A stretch of DNA of 64,000 nucleotides from Pseudomonas putida (GTDB taxonomy: Bacteria > Pseudomonadota > Gammaproteobacteria > Pseudomonadales > Pseudomonadaceae), in contig NZ_CP016634.1 in the NCBI RefSeq assembly GCF_002741075.1, positions 450,501 through 514,500 on the forward strand. Reading direction: 5' to 3'. The notes under the pieces were generated by a model. It did no database searches and was not told the DNA's origin. It saw only the letters and a list, made by a program, of their open reading frames with translations. Of this stretch, positions 11,818 through 20,768 are shown piece by piece. A program made the translations under genes and the position numbers. Position 1 is the first letter of the stretch. Each line of letters begins with the position of its first letter.

Positions 11818-14630
11818 TGATTCAGGATATCCACTTGTATGGCTCTCCCGAGGTTTGGGATCAACCATTACAGGAAGGGCAGCGGAACTTGCTGCAAGCC
11901 ATTACTGACTTTTGGCCTTCGGGCATTGAGTCGGTACTTGATGTGGGTTGTGGGGATGGCAAGCTCACGTCCGCTCTTCAGAGGCTTGGCATGTCTACCC
12001 TCGTGGGCCTGGATAGCAGTTCAGAGGCCTTGTCGCGGCTGCCATTTTCTAGTGTCATCGGGGATGCACAAGAGTTGCCCTTTGATGCGGGAGCCTTTGA
12101 CCTAGTCATGACAACCGATGTCCTAGAGCACATACCCGATGAAATTGAAGCTGCAGCTTGGCGGGAGTTGTTCCGGGTTGCAAGCAAAGTGGTCATGGTT
12201 GCTGTTCCCTTCCGTGAGGAGTTGTTGGATGCCACGGCGCGTTGCAAGGAATGTGGCAACCATTACCATGTCAACTGGCATCAACGCAGCTATGACATCG
12301 CTGAACTGCATCGTCACTGTCCTTCAGGATGGCGCATAGCCGCTACCGTATTGTCGGGGGAACCTTGGAGCGCCACGTTGCCGCCCGAGACACATTTCCG
12401 TCGTCAGGTGCTTGATGAATGGTCAGGGTGGGATCTTGCAATTTGCCCAGCCTGCGCAAGTGCCGGTGAGGCTGTCGCCGCGGCACAGCCTCTGTCACCA
12501 GTACTCGCCCAAGGGCTGGCAGCAAAACTGTATCCTGTGCTCGGTGAACAGCGTTACTGTCGCAGTCATAGTGAGATCTTGGTGATCTTTCAACGTGACG
12601 AATCCAATGCCGAGTTGCCCTCACCACGGCTGGTTGTCTCCCGTCCCCAAGCGGCATCCATGGTTGATTTCGCGGGGCAGCCTGCAGTTTCAGATTTAGC
12701 TTCTTTTTGCCAGGTCGCTCAGTATGTTTCTGGTGCAAATGAGCAGTGGCGTCTGCAATTTCCCCTATATGAAGAAAATCCGATTTTGCACGTCAAGCGC
12801 GTACCGGCCAGCCAGGGCGATTTGCATTTGTTGTTGGAAGATGGACAAGGAATACTAGTCAATGGTTGTGTGCTGAAAGATGGTGAGGAGAGTTACGCCT
12901 ACACATTACCGCGTAAACCAGTGGCGGGATACTACGGTGTGCTGGCTTCATGCCCTAAGGATGAACCTTTTGCATCTTTGCAACTGGGGAATTCTCCCTC
13001 AGTCATCTGGAATGACAGCGCGAGTGATGGACGTTGCCGTTATCTAAGACTGGCTGGTGAGACCAGTGCAATTTTTGTGCAGGTTGCCTATCCGCATTGG
13101 TTCGATCCTCAGGCTTTGAATGGTAAGGCTGAGGTTATAGCGCCCTCTCCCGAGCAGATATTGGCTGGTGCTCATGACTGCTTGGCAAGAGCATCGGCTC
13201 AAAAGCAAAAGACTGTGATTGATGACGTTCAGTCAGACAGATTGAAAGAACATCTGAGACGGCGAGCCACTGCCAATGGCGGATCAGATGTTTTAATGTT
13301 GTGCCATGATCAGCATCTGGATCGCCGTGTAGTAGCTCAGGCGGTGTCTTTAATTTCGCGTGGACATCGTGTTCACTTGCTGGCGTTGTCGTTCGATAGC
13401 GCAACACACCATGAGCAGACGCCAGAAGGCATTTTCCTTACTCGTATAGGGTTGAATGACATCATTCCTGAAAACCCGACCTACAAGGGGTACCTGGCTC
13501 GTCAAGACAAATTGAATCGAGTGGCAGGCTCGCTGTGCGGCCGTTACTCGGTCCTCCCTGGACTGATTCAGCGTGTGGGGAGTCGTGTGAACTGGATGCT
13601 GTACAAAGCCCTATTGTTGAAGCGCTACAAGAATCGTCTTTTGCACGATCCTTTGCCATTCCGGCAGGCCTTTGTGCGCCACGGCCTAGACCTGCCCTGT
13701 GATATCGTTCAGGTTCACGATTTACCTGCACTGGAAGCCGGTAGCGAACTCGCGGCAAGCTGGGGTGTACCGCTGGTCTACGATGCGCATGAGCTCTATC
13801 CGGAGCAGAAGTCCTTCTCTGAGCCCCAGCGGCTTATCTGTTCACAAGCAGAGGCGGAACATATCAAGAAGGCCGATCTCGTGTTCGCGGTTAACGAGTC
13901 GATTGGCGATGAGATGGCGCACCGTTACCAGATCGAAAAACCGGTGACTTTGCTCAATGCAATCGATCCTCCAGCGGAATTCGATCCGACGCGGCATTAC
14001 GATCTTTTACGTCAAGAGCTCGGGCTGAGCACAGAGCGGCGAATTTTGCTGTTCCAAGGCGGATTTGCACCTAATCGCAGCCTGGAAATCCTCGTTCAGG
14101 CCATGGCACATGTTACCCGTGCAGAGGTGGACTTAGTCATGATGGGCTTTGGCCCGTTTGGTGAGGTGCTCAAAACTAAGGCAAAACGTCTGAATTTGTT
14201 GGGTACACGAGTTCACTTCCTGAATGCCGTGCCGCAAAGTGAGCTGCTGCAGCACAGTGCTTCAGCCGACTTGGGTATTATTCCTTATCCTCATGTCGAC
14301 CTTAACTCGTACTACTGCACACCCAACAAACTGTTCGAGTTCATTCAGGCAGGGTTGCCTATCTTGGCCAATGACTCTCCAGAGCTGAATCGTTTTGTGC
14401 GGGATAATGAGTTTGGTTATTCCGTTAAAATGAATACTGCGAAAGACATTGCGCGTGCGATTGACGCTGCCTTCAGTTCCGATCGCTTCCCGGTATGGCG
14501 TGATAACCTCAAACAGAAGCGTCGTGGCCTTGCCTGGAGTAGCCAGGACCTTATCTATGTAAATGCAATGAACCGGTTCCTCCATGTGGATGCGGTTGAT
14601 CGGAGCTCTTCGGCTGGAGTCATTGGATGA
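11817..14630 (+). CDS. SAM methyltransferase - GT4 glycosyltransferase fusion
   Basis: 937 residues in three parts. Residues 1 to about 235 form a class I SAM methyltransferase (VLDVGCGDGK at 40-49, then TTDVLEHIPDE) with two CxxC pairs (CKEC and CPAC) that could bind zinc. Residues about 260-455 are an unrecognised, probably beta-rich region. Residues about 491-925 form a GT4 glycosyltransferase, with VYDAHELYPEQ, LFQGG and CTPNKLFEF motifs, closely similar to the separate gene at 20740-21999. Fusion or linkage of a methyltransferase to export genes suggests a chain-terminating enzyme like WbdD, read by the long Wzt. That role is inference. A GTG at 11814 is an alternative start. Confidence 0.88.
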   Translation: MIQDIHLYGSPEVWDQPLQEGQRNLLQAITDFWPSGIESVLDVGCGDGKLTSALQRLGMSTLVGLDSSSEALSRLPFSSVIGDAQELPFDAGAFDLVMTTDVLEHIPDEIEAAAWRELFRVASKVVMVAVPFREELLDATARCKECGNHYHVNWHQRSYDIAELHRHCPSGWRIAATVLSGEPWSATLPPETHFRRQVLDEWSGWDLAICPACASAGEAVAAAQPLSPVLAQGLAAKLYPVLGEQRYCRSHSEILVIFQRDESNAELPSPRLVVSRPQAASMVDFAGQPAVSDLASFCQVAQYVSGANEQWRLQFPLYEENPILHVKRVPASQGDLHLLLEDGQGILVNGCVLKDGEESYAYTLPRKPVAGYYGVLASCPKDEPFASLQLGNSPSVIWNDSASDGRCRYLRLAGETSAIFVQVAYPHWFDPQALNGKAEVIAPSPEQILAGAHDCLARASAQKQKTVIDDVQSDRLKEHLRRRATANGGSDVLMLCHDQHLDRRVVAQAVSLISRGHRVHLLALSFDSATHHEQTPEGIFLTRIGLNDIIPENPTYKGYLARQDKLNRVAGSLCGRYSVLPGLIQRVGSRVNWMLYKALLLKRYKNRLLHDPLPFRQAFVRHGLDLPCDIVQVHDLPALEAGSELAASWGVPLVYDAHELYPEQKSFSEPQRLICSQAEAEHIKKADLVFAVNESIGDEMAHRYQIEKPVTLLNAIDPPAEFDPTRHYDLLRQELGLSTERRILLFQGGFAPNRSLEILVQAMAHVTRAEVDLVMMGFGPFGEVLKTKAKRLNLLGTRVHFLNAVPQSELLQHSASADLGIIPYPHVDLNSYYCTPNKLFEFIQAGLPILANDSPELNRFVRDNEFGYSVKMNTAKDIARAIDAAFSSDRFPVWRDNLKQKRRGLAWSSQDLIYVNAMNRFLHVDAVDRSSSAGVIG

Positions 14631-17600
14631 TCAGTTTTAGGCAGCATGCATTAAAAGCATTTTGTTTTACAGCAGCGTTATTCGTTTCTGTTGCTGTTAA
14701 CGCCGACAGTGTTATTCCACAAACCAATGTCGATCAAGCCGTGCACAAAGTAGACTCTGCAGGAGTTCCGCATCTCTTTATTGACGGTATAGGAAGTGTA
14801 GATCATCCTGCTTGGACGGCGTTGTATGCCCTGGCTTATGCAGGAGTGGAAAATTATGATCCTAAATTGGGCATCAAGCCTGATGCCAAGCGTTTCGCAA
14901 CCAGTATTGCTTGGCTGAAAAATCATCTATCCAAGGATAAGAACGGCTATTGGGTTTGGCCCTATTCCTTTGATAGCACCTACAACGATGTCTCAATCAA
15001 GGCACCGTGGAGTAGCGCCTTTGGTCAGGCCGTAGGTATTCAAGCGCTGTTGGCCGATTGGAGAGTGAATAAGGACAAATCCAGTCTGGAGCAAGCTATC
15101 AAGGCGGCAGAAGCGCTGTTCGTGCCGCTCGAAAAAGGAGGGTTTCTGTTTGCTTCAGGGAAGGACATCTGGTTTGAAGAGATTTCTTCATCAGTCCGGA
15201 ACCCCTCGCACATCTTAAATGGGCATATGCGCGCTCTGATGGCGTTGGGGGAGTTGAAGGATGCTACTGGTGACGCCCGTTACGGCGAATGGTTCGCAAA
15301 AGGCAGTGATACATTGCTGCGCTGGTTGCCTCTTTACGACGCCGGCTACTGGCTGCGCTACGACCTAAATCCACGCAAGCAGGAATTACTGTTCCGCCTG
15401 GCCAACCCCTACGGGTTTGCAAATCCTGAATTAGCCATTGATCGGATTGTCTTACGCGATCCAGTTTCCGGTAAAGAGTCTGTCCTTGACGTCGGTGGCG
15501 AGAAAGATGCCAACGGTACAGCGCGGATTGCCGGTAACGACTGGGGACAAATTGAGCGAGTTGATGGACGCACTGTGCGTCGGCTTAAGCCAGTGACGGG
15601 AGAACGTGAGACGCCAGATAGCGAAGGGCAATGGGTAGCCCCTTATACCTATTTCTATCTGAACTTGCCAGATGAGTGGAAGGATAATCTTCGCACGCAA
15701 CGTTTTGAGTTGATGATCGAGTATCTCGACGAGCGACCAGGTAACCTTGAAGTTCAAATGCGCTCAATAGCCCCTGGTAGTGCAACATTCCATAGTCTTG
15801 CAGATGGCGAACTCCTATTGTCTGGGAGCGAGAAGTGGCGGCAGTGGAAAGTTCCCGTTAAACCCCGAGATCTGGGTAATTGGGTCGGTACGACCTATGG
15901 TTTCAAGCATGCCGAATATTTGACGAAACTTGCTGCGAGGGACCAGCGCTTTAACTCTTGGCGTGATTTGGCTCGTGGTTACTCTAATAGCCAATCCGAA
16001 ATGGACATGGTCGATGTCGAGCCGGTCAAAAGAGCAGTCACAGCGCAGACGCCTGTCTTGCCATTCTATTCTCAAGACAAGAACGGCGTATTGCTCATGC
16101 ATGTAGGGACATCTGACCATTTGAAGAGGACTGGGAAGGCAGTCTACTCGCCTTATATTGTGGCTAGTCAAGCTATTGATGGTCGGCGCATGGCAAATTT
16201 AAGCACTTTGCTGAAAGAGTTTAATATTGCTAAGGATAGTGTCAAACGAAAGCCGGCAATAAACTGGATACTTGACGCAAAGAATCAGGTTTCTGCTGGT
16301 GGTTCTGTTTTATATAAATTTAACTTCCAAAATGTCTACAATGATGTAGTTACCCCTGCGCCTTGGCAGTCTTCCTTTGGGCAAACTTATATCCTGAAAG
16401 CCTTACACCAGACATTGCAGGAAGACATTGCCGATAATGCACTTGTCCAAAAGACTCTTCGGGGCGCACTTAAGGCCTACGGCGTTGAGATCGCACAAGG
16501 TGGTTTGGCTCATAAGGATCGTCAGGGTGGACTGTTCTTCGAAGAAGTGCCAAATCGCACCCATGTGCTTAATGCTCAGCTCTCGGCTCTTCCGGTTATC
16601 CATGACGTCGCGAAGAAAGTAGACGCGTCCTTGGGCCAAATATTGTGGAAGAAAGGGTTAACGTCTCTGACTGAGTATGTTTCCCGTTTCGATACTGGTT
16701 ATTGGCTGCGTTATGATCTTAATCCTAAGAAAGAGTTACTATTCCAGCTTGACTGGCTGAAAGGTGACACATCACCACTGATCGAAAGTATTCGGTTAGA
16801 AGCTCCTGAGTTCTCCAAAGCTGTTCGTTTAGATGTTGGTAATGCAATGGCATTCAAAGGCGACTCTAGGATTTCAGGGTTGGATTGGTCAAGTGAAAAA
16901 GAAATTGATGGACGTAAGGTTCGCTCATTTAACAATGGTTATAAGATTCGCGCAGAGCCTGTGCAGGGCGGGACTCGGCAGAATGTCTATGCTCTAATGC
17001 AATTGCCAGTTACTGATTTTTCTGACTATTTTGATATTCAGCCTCATCGCCTCGTCATTCGTTATAAGGATGTTGCAGTTGGCAAATTCGTCGTAAAGGT
17101 ACAGTCGATCAGTGAGGGCAATAGGTTGAAATTTGTCCCATTGCATAACTCATTAATTACTACTATAGGTGACCAGAAGTGGAAGGTGGCAGTGATAAGC
17201 GTCCGTCCACAGGATATGGGTTGGTATAAGGGGGAGGATTATCAGGCATTCGAAGTGGCCCAGTTAAGAAATATTGCTAAGTTGACCGGAGACTGGTTTT
17301 TTGAGCAGTACGCCGAGCGTCAGCACTATTTCTTGAATGCGAAGAAGAATGGAAGCTCGGTTATTGTCGAGCCTGAGGCGGATTCTCCCTTTGGGAAGGT
17401 GCAGCTTTCGCTTATTGATTCTTCGCCCACATATGAAGGATTTGGGTTTGCGAATGCCCTCGATGGAAGTGCAGAAGATAATTATGTCGCCAGTTTGGAG
17501 GGCGTTAATCCTGGTTATGTAAGCTTGCGTCTGGAAAGACCGGCATCAAATGGGGTGCTCACACTTGGTTGGGACAGTGCGCTTAACTATCCAGGTAATG

Positions 17601-18718
17601 TCAAGGTTGTGGCTCTTAATGGTAGTGGACGTGTTAAAAAAATATTGGCCGACGTAAATTTAATAAATGGCAAGGAAGCGAAAATCAAGCTTAGTGCAGT
17701 CGAGCCTTTTGATTCATTACGTATTGAGTTCTCTCAGTTTGTTGGGCAATCGCGCTTGCTCATGCGTCTGATAGAATTTAACGCCACTGTGTCTGAAGGT
17801 GCACCGTCAGACCAGCTTACCGTTAAACTTGAGCCGGGTGAGGATTATCTGGACGCTCAGGATGAGCGTAACCCGTTACGGATTTTTAGGCTTCCGGTGA
17901 CTACAAAGGTGAAGTCTATTTCCGATGAGCTGGTTAAGGGAGTAGAGGGCGATCATGAGAAAATTTTGAGCTTTATGAAGTTCATAAATGGTTTCAAAGT
18001 TGGTGTTGCCAGCTCCATGACTCCTGAGGCAGCTATTGACGAGCGCGTGGGAGCTTGCGGTTCCTTTACCAACACATTGTTGGCTCTTTCTGCGGCGCAG
18101 GGTATTGAAGGGCGAGTAATAAGTCTTTTGAATTATCCTAAGAATGATGGTCATGCCGTGGCCGAAATTAAAGTCCAAGGTAAGTGGGCTCTTTATGATC
18201 CTACCTTTGGTGCTTTTTATACTTTGGTTGGTAGTAATGCTCCTTTGTCATTTGATGAAATAAAAGCTGGATATGCAAAAGGGATGAATATTCAGGTTCA
18301 CCACTCTCTTATGCGGTCTGGGATTGAAGGTTATACGGGAAAGAATATTTTTACGCAGGCTAGCCCATCAGGTGTGATTGGTCCTGATCGTCCCTTCTAT
18401 TTTCCTCTGAAACTTTCGTTTGTCGGACAAAGCTCGGTGGATGAGACGAAGTTTGGAGCGATGTGGCAGGGGGCTGGTTATTTAGGTGCTGCTACTTTGA
18501 ACCAACAGCAGGAATGGACGCTGACAGCCTTGGATGCTAAAGAGAAATATATTTTTAAAGTTGTCGCAAAGAGCATTGGTGGGGATGTCAGGTCTGAAGA
18601 TAAGACGTTTACTTTGCGGGCTGTGATATTCGACTCCAATGGTGGTCACGAAAAAAATCTTGGAAAAAACTTTCGACTTCAAAGATTCCCAGGCCCAGCA
18701 CTGGGATATTCCATTTGA
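14627..18718 (+). CDS. exported tandem C5-epimerase-like / transglutaminase-like protein
   Basis: 1363 residues as read, with an N-terminal signal peptide ending near residue 27 (NADS). Two copies of a D-glucuronyl C5-epimerase C-terminal-like module are visible. Copy A has APWSSAFGQ at 126, FEE, ILNG, and GYWLRYDLNP at 240; copy B has APWQSSFGQ at 578 and the same GYWLRYDLNP at 691. Each is followed by a beta-rich region of about 150 residues. Then comes a region resembling an F5/8-type sugar-binding domain (about 905-1055), and a transglutaminase-like core with Cys1144 (GACGSF), His1176 (GHAVAEI) and Asp1191 (YDPTFG). Base composition is AT-richer than most neighbours. ATGA overlap with the gene before. 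The C-terminus appears frameshifted. The polymer substrate is unknown; epimerisation of uronic residues of the O-chain is inferred. Confidence 0.85.
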   Translation: MISFRQHALKAFCFTAALFVSVAVNADSVIPQTNVDQAVHKVDSAGVPHLFIDGIGSVDHPAWTALYALAYAGVENYDPKLGIKPDAKRFATSIAWLKNHLSKDKNGYWVWPYSFDSTYNDVSIKAPWSSAFGQAVGIQALLADWRVNKDKSSLEQAIKAAEALFVPLEKGGFLFASGKDIWFEEISSSVRNPSHILNGHMRALMALGELKDATGDARYGEWFAKGSDTLLRWLPLYDAGYWLRYDLNPRKQELLFRLANPYGFANPELAIDRIVLRDPVSGKESVLDVGGEKDANGTARIAGNDWGQIERVDGRTVRRLKPVTGERETPDSEGQWVAPYTYFYLNLPDEWKDNLRTQRFELMIEYLDERPGNLEVQMRSIAPGSATFHSLADGELLLSGSEKWRQWKVPVKPRDLGNWVGTTYGFKHAEYLTKLAARDQRFNSWRDLARGYSNSQSEMDMVDVEPVKRAVTAQTPVLPFYSQDKNGVLLMHVGTSDHLKRTGKAVYSPYIVASQAIDGRRMANLSTLLKEFNIAKDSVKRKPAINWILDAKNQVSAGGSVLYKFNFQNVYNDVVTPAPWQSSFGQTYILKALHQTLQEDIADNALVQKTLRGALKAYGVEIAQGGLAHKDRQGGLFFEEVPNRTHVLNAQLSALPVIHDVAKKVDASLGQILWKKGLTSLTEYVSRFDTGYWLRYDLNPKKELLFQLDWLKGDTSPLIESIRLEAPEFSKAVRLDVGNAMAFKGDSRISGLDWSSEKEIDGRKVRSFNNGYKIRAEPVQGGTRQNVYALMQLPVTDFSDYFDIQPHRLVIRYKDVAVGKFVVKVQSISEGNRLKFVPLHNSLITTIGDQKWKVAVISVRPQDMGWYKGEDYQAFEVAQLRNIAKLTGDWFFEQYAERQHYFLNAKKNGSSVIVEPEADSPFGKVQLSLIDSSPTYEGFGFANALDGSAEDNYVASLEGVNPGYVSLRLERPASNGVLTLGWDSALNYPGNVKVVALNGSGRVKKILADVNLINGKEAKIKLSAVEPFDSLRIEFSQFVGQSRLLMRLIEFNATVSEGAPSDQLTVKLEPGEDYLDAQDERNPLRIFRLPVTTKVKSISDELVKGVEGDHEKILSFMKFINGFKVGVASSMTPEAAIDERVGACGSFTNTLLALSAAQGIEGRVISLLNYPKNDGHAVAEIKVQGKWALYDPTFGAFYTLVGSNAPLSFDEIKAGYAKGMNIQVHHSLMRSGIEGYTGKNIFTQASPSGVIGPDRPFYFPLKLSFVGQSSVDETKFGAMWQGAGYLGAATLNQQQEWTLTALDAKEKYIFKVVAKSIGGDVRSEDKTFTLRAVIFDSNGGHEKNLGKNFRLQRFPGPALGYSI

Positions 18719-18821
18719 AGCCCATGCAGATGTAATGAAAATACGGCTATTGCATAATTATGTTGGCCCTGAATATCGTTACATTAATATGCAGAGCTAC
18801 AGTTTGCAAAAAGCCGGCTAA
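18658..18821 (+). pseudogene. out-of-frame C-terminal end of the large exported protein
   Basis: After a run of seven A (18651-18657) the current frame ends quickly in an unlikely basic tail and stops at 18718. The frame one base forward stays open to TAA at 18819-18821 and encodes about 54 residues (containing KTFDFKDSQ, HWDIPFEAH and SYSLQKAG) that look like the last strands of a beta-sandwich. It ends 18 bases before the next gene, the spacing expected of a packed operon. A six-A tract would join the two frames. This is a mutation, a phase-variable tract, a slippage site or a sequencing error. Confidence 0.6.
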
Positions 18822-18839
18822 TTACTGGATACAATGTCT

Positions 18840-20768
18840 ATGTGCGGAATAACGGGTTTCCTGGCCAGTTCGGCCAGTAGCGGTGAAATCGAGCAATCGC
18901 TCAGGAAAATGATGGGTGCAATCCGCCATCGCGGCCCAGACGGAGACGGCGTTTGGCTGGATACTCGTCGGCCAATGGGTCTGGGCCATGTACGCTTGGC
19001 GATTATCGACCCTGAGCACGGCAAACAGCCAATGGTGACCGAAGATGGTCGATTTATCGTGGTGTTTAACGGAGCGATCTATAACTATCTGGAATTGCGC
19101 CGCGAGTTGATTGGCAAGGGGCATCCGATTCATAGCTATTCCGACACCGAAGTACTGCTGTATGCCTATCGAGAATGGGGCGAATCTTTTGTGGACCGCT
19201 TGCAGGGGATGTTTGCCTTTGCGATCTGGGACCGTCATGAGCATCGGTTGTTCTGCGCTAGGGACCGGGTTGGGATCAAACCCTTTTATTACCATTTTGA
19301 TGGTAAACGCCTACTGTTTGCTTCCGAAATCAAGGCTATTCTGGCTGATCCCTCCGTGCGCGCCCAAGCCAACCCGGAAGGTTTGCAGGACTACCTTACC
19401 TTCCAGTTCTGCCTTGATCAAAAAACCTTGTTCAAAGGCGTCGAGAAGCTGGAACCTGGCCACTGCCTATCAGCTCGTTACGAGGGAAGTACTCTCAAGA
19501 TCAGTACCCGTCAGTATTGGGACCTTCAGTACAACATCGACGATGAGCACGACGAAAGTTACTTCATCGATACGCTGGCAGGTCTGATTGACGACTCTAT
19601 ACGCCTGCACATGCGATCGGATGTGCCTTTGGGCGCTCATTTGTCAGGTGGCCTGGATTCCAGCGCGGTTGTCTGTCTCGCGTCCCGTATGTTAGGCGGA
19701 GAGCCGATGCATACATTCACCGGGGCTTTCAATGAGGGGCCGCAGTTTGACGAAACGCACTATGCCAAGGATGTAGCAGCGTTTGCTGGAACTACTTATA
19801 ACGAAATTTACATCCCGGCCGGACAGGAACTGGCGGATATCCTGCCACGTCTGATGCATTACATGGATGAACCTCTGGCAGGGCCTGGCGTAATTCCTCA
19901 GTATTATGTTTCACGGTTGGCCAGCCAGCATGTGAAAGTGGTCATGGGCGGCCAAGGGGGCGATGAACTATTTATCGGCTATGCTCGATACATGGCGGCT
20001 TACTTGGAAAAATGCCTCTCGGGCGCGATCTACCAGACGGCCAACCAAAATCGCTATGCTGTGTCGCTCGAATCCATCGTGCCAAACATGCCGCTGCTGG
20101 CCACCTACCAGCCGATGCTGCAGGGGCTTTGGAAAAACGGCTTATTCGGGCCTCATGATCAGCGCTATTTCAGTCTGGTGGATCGTAGCGAGGGGATGAC
20201 TCAACTCTTCAACCAAGATGCGTTGATGGGTAATAGTGGCTATTCATCGTTCGAATCATTCCAGCGTATTTTCAATCGCGACGAGTTGCATTCGTTAGTC
20301 AATCAGATGACCTACTTCGATCTTAAAGGATCGTTACCAGCGCTACTTCATGTAGAAGATCGCACCAGCATGGCAGCGTCCATTGAGTCGCGGGTACCGC
20401 TGCTGGATCATCGAATCGTCGAGTTCATGGCCACCATTCCGCCGAACATCAAGTTTGCAAACGGGCGCATGAAACATTTGTTCAAGGAAGCGGTGCGCAA
20501 TAGCGTTCCGCAGAGTATTTTCGAGCGCAAGGACAAGATGGGTTTCCCGACGCCATTGACGCAATGGACTAAAGGTGTGGCGCGTGACTTTGTTCGTGAC
20601 ACGCTACTGTCTGATCGCGCACGGCAGCGTGGTTTGTACAATGTGTCCGCTGTCGAGAAGACATTGAGCAATGAACGTGAATTCGGACGCGTGGTATGGG
20701 GGTTGCTCTGCCTTGAACTGTGGCATCGCATCTTTATCGATGGGGATATGCAACCAAGTGGTATCTGA
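18840..20768 (+). CDS. asparagine synthase-type amidotransferase (WbpS-like)
   Basis: 642 residues, AsnB family. The N-terminal class II glutaminase begins MCGITGF; I chose the ATG at 18840 rather than 18834 so that Cys becomes residue 1 after Met removal, as the mechanism requires. RHRGPDG and SDTEVLLYAY follow. The ATP-pyrophosphatase domain has the PP-loop SGGLDSS at about 269-275 and GGQGGDELF. In O-antigen clusters such proteins (WbpS in P. aeruginosa) amidate the carboxyl of uronic acids, so the product could be a ManNAc3NAc-uronamide or its C5 epimer. That substrate is inferred from the neighbours. Confidence 0.88.
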   Translation: MCGITGFLASSASSGEIEQSLRKMMGAIRHRGPDGDGVWLDTRRPMGLGHVRLAIIDPEHGKQPMVTEDGRFIVVFNGAIYNYLELRRELIGKGHPIHSYSDTEVLLYAYREWGESFVDRLQGMFAFAIWDRHEHRLFCARDRVGIKPFYYHFDGKRLLFASEIKAILADPSVRAQANPEGLQDYLTFQFCLDQKTLFKGVEKLEPGHCLSARYEGSTLKISTRQYWDLQYNIDDEHDESYFIDTLAGLIDDSIRLHMRSDVPLGAHLSGGLDSSAVVCLASRMLGGEPMHTFTGAFNEGPQFDETHYAKDVAAFAGTTYNEIYIPAGQELADILPRLMHYMDEPLAGPGVIPQYYVSRLASQHVKVVMGGQGGDELFIGYARYMAAYLEKCLSGAIYQTANQNRYAVSLESIVPNMPLLATYQPMLQGLWKNGLFGPHDQRYFSLVDRSEGMTQLFNQDALMGNSGYSSFESFQRIFNRDELHSLVNQMTYFDLKGSLPALLHVEDRTSMAASIESRVPLLDHRIVEFMATIPPNIKFANGRMKHLFKEAVRNSVPQSIFERKDKMGFPTPLTQWTKGVARDFVRDTLLSDRARQRGLYNVSAVEKTLSNEREFGRVVWGLLCLELWHRIFIDGDMQPSGI

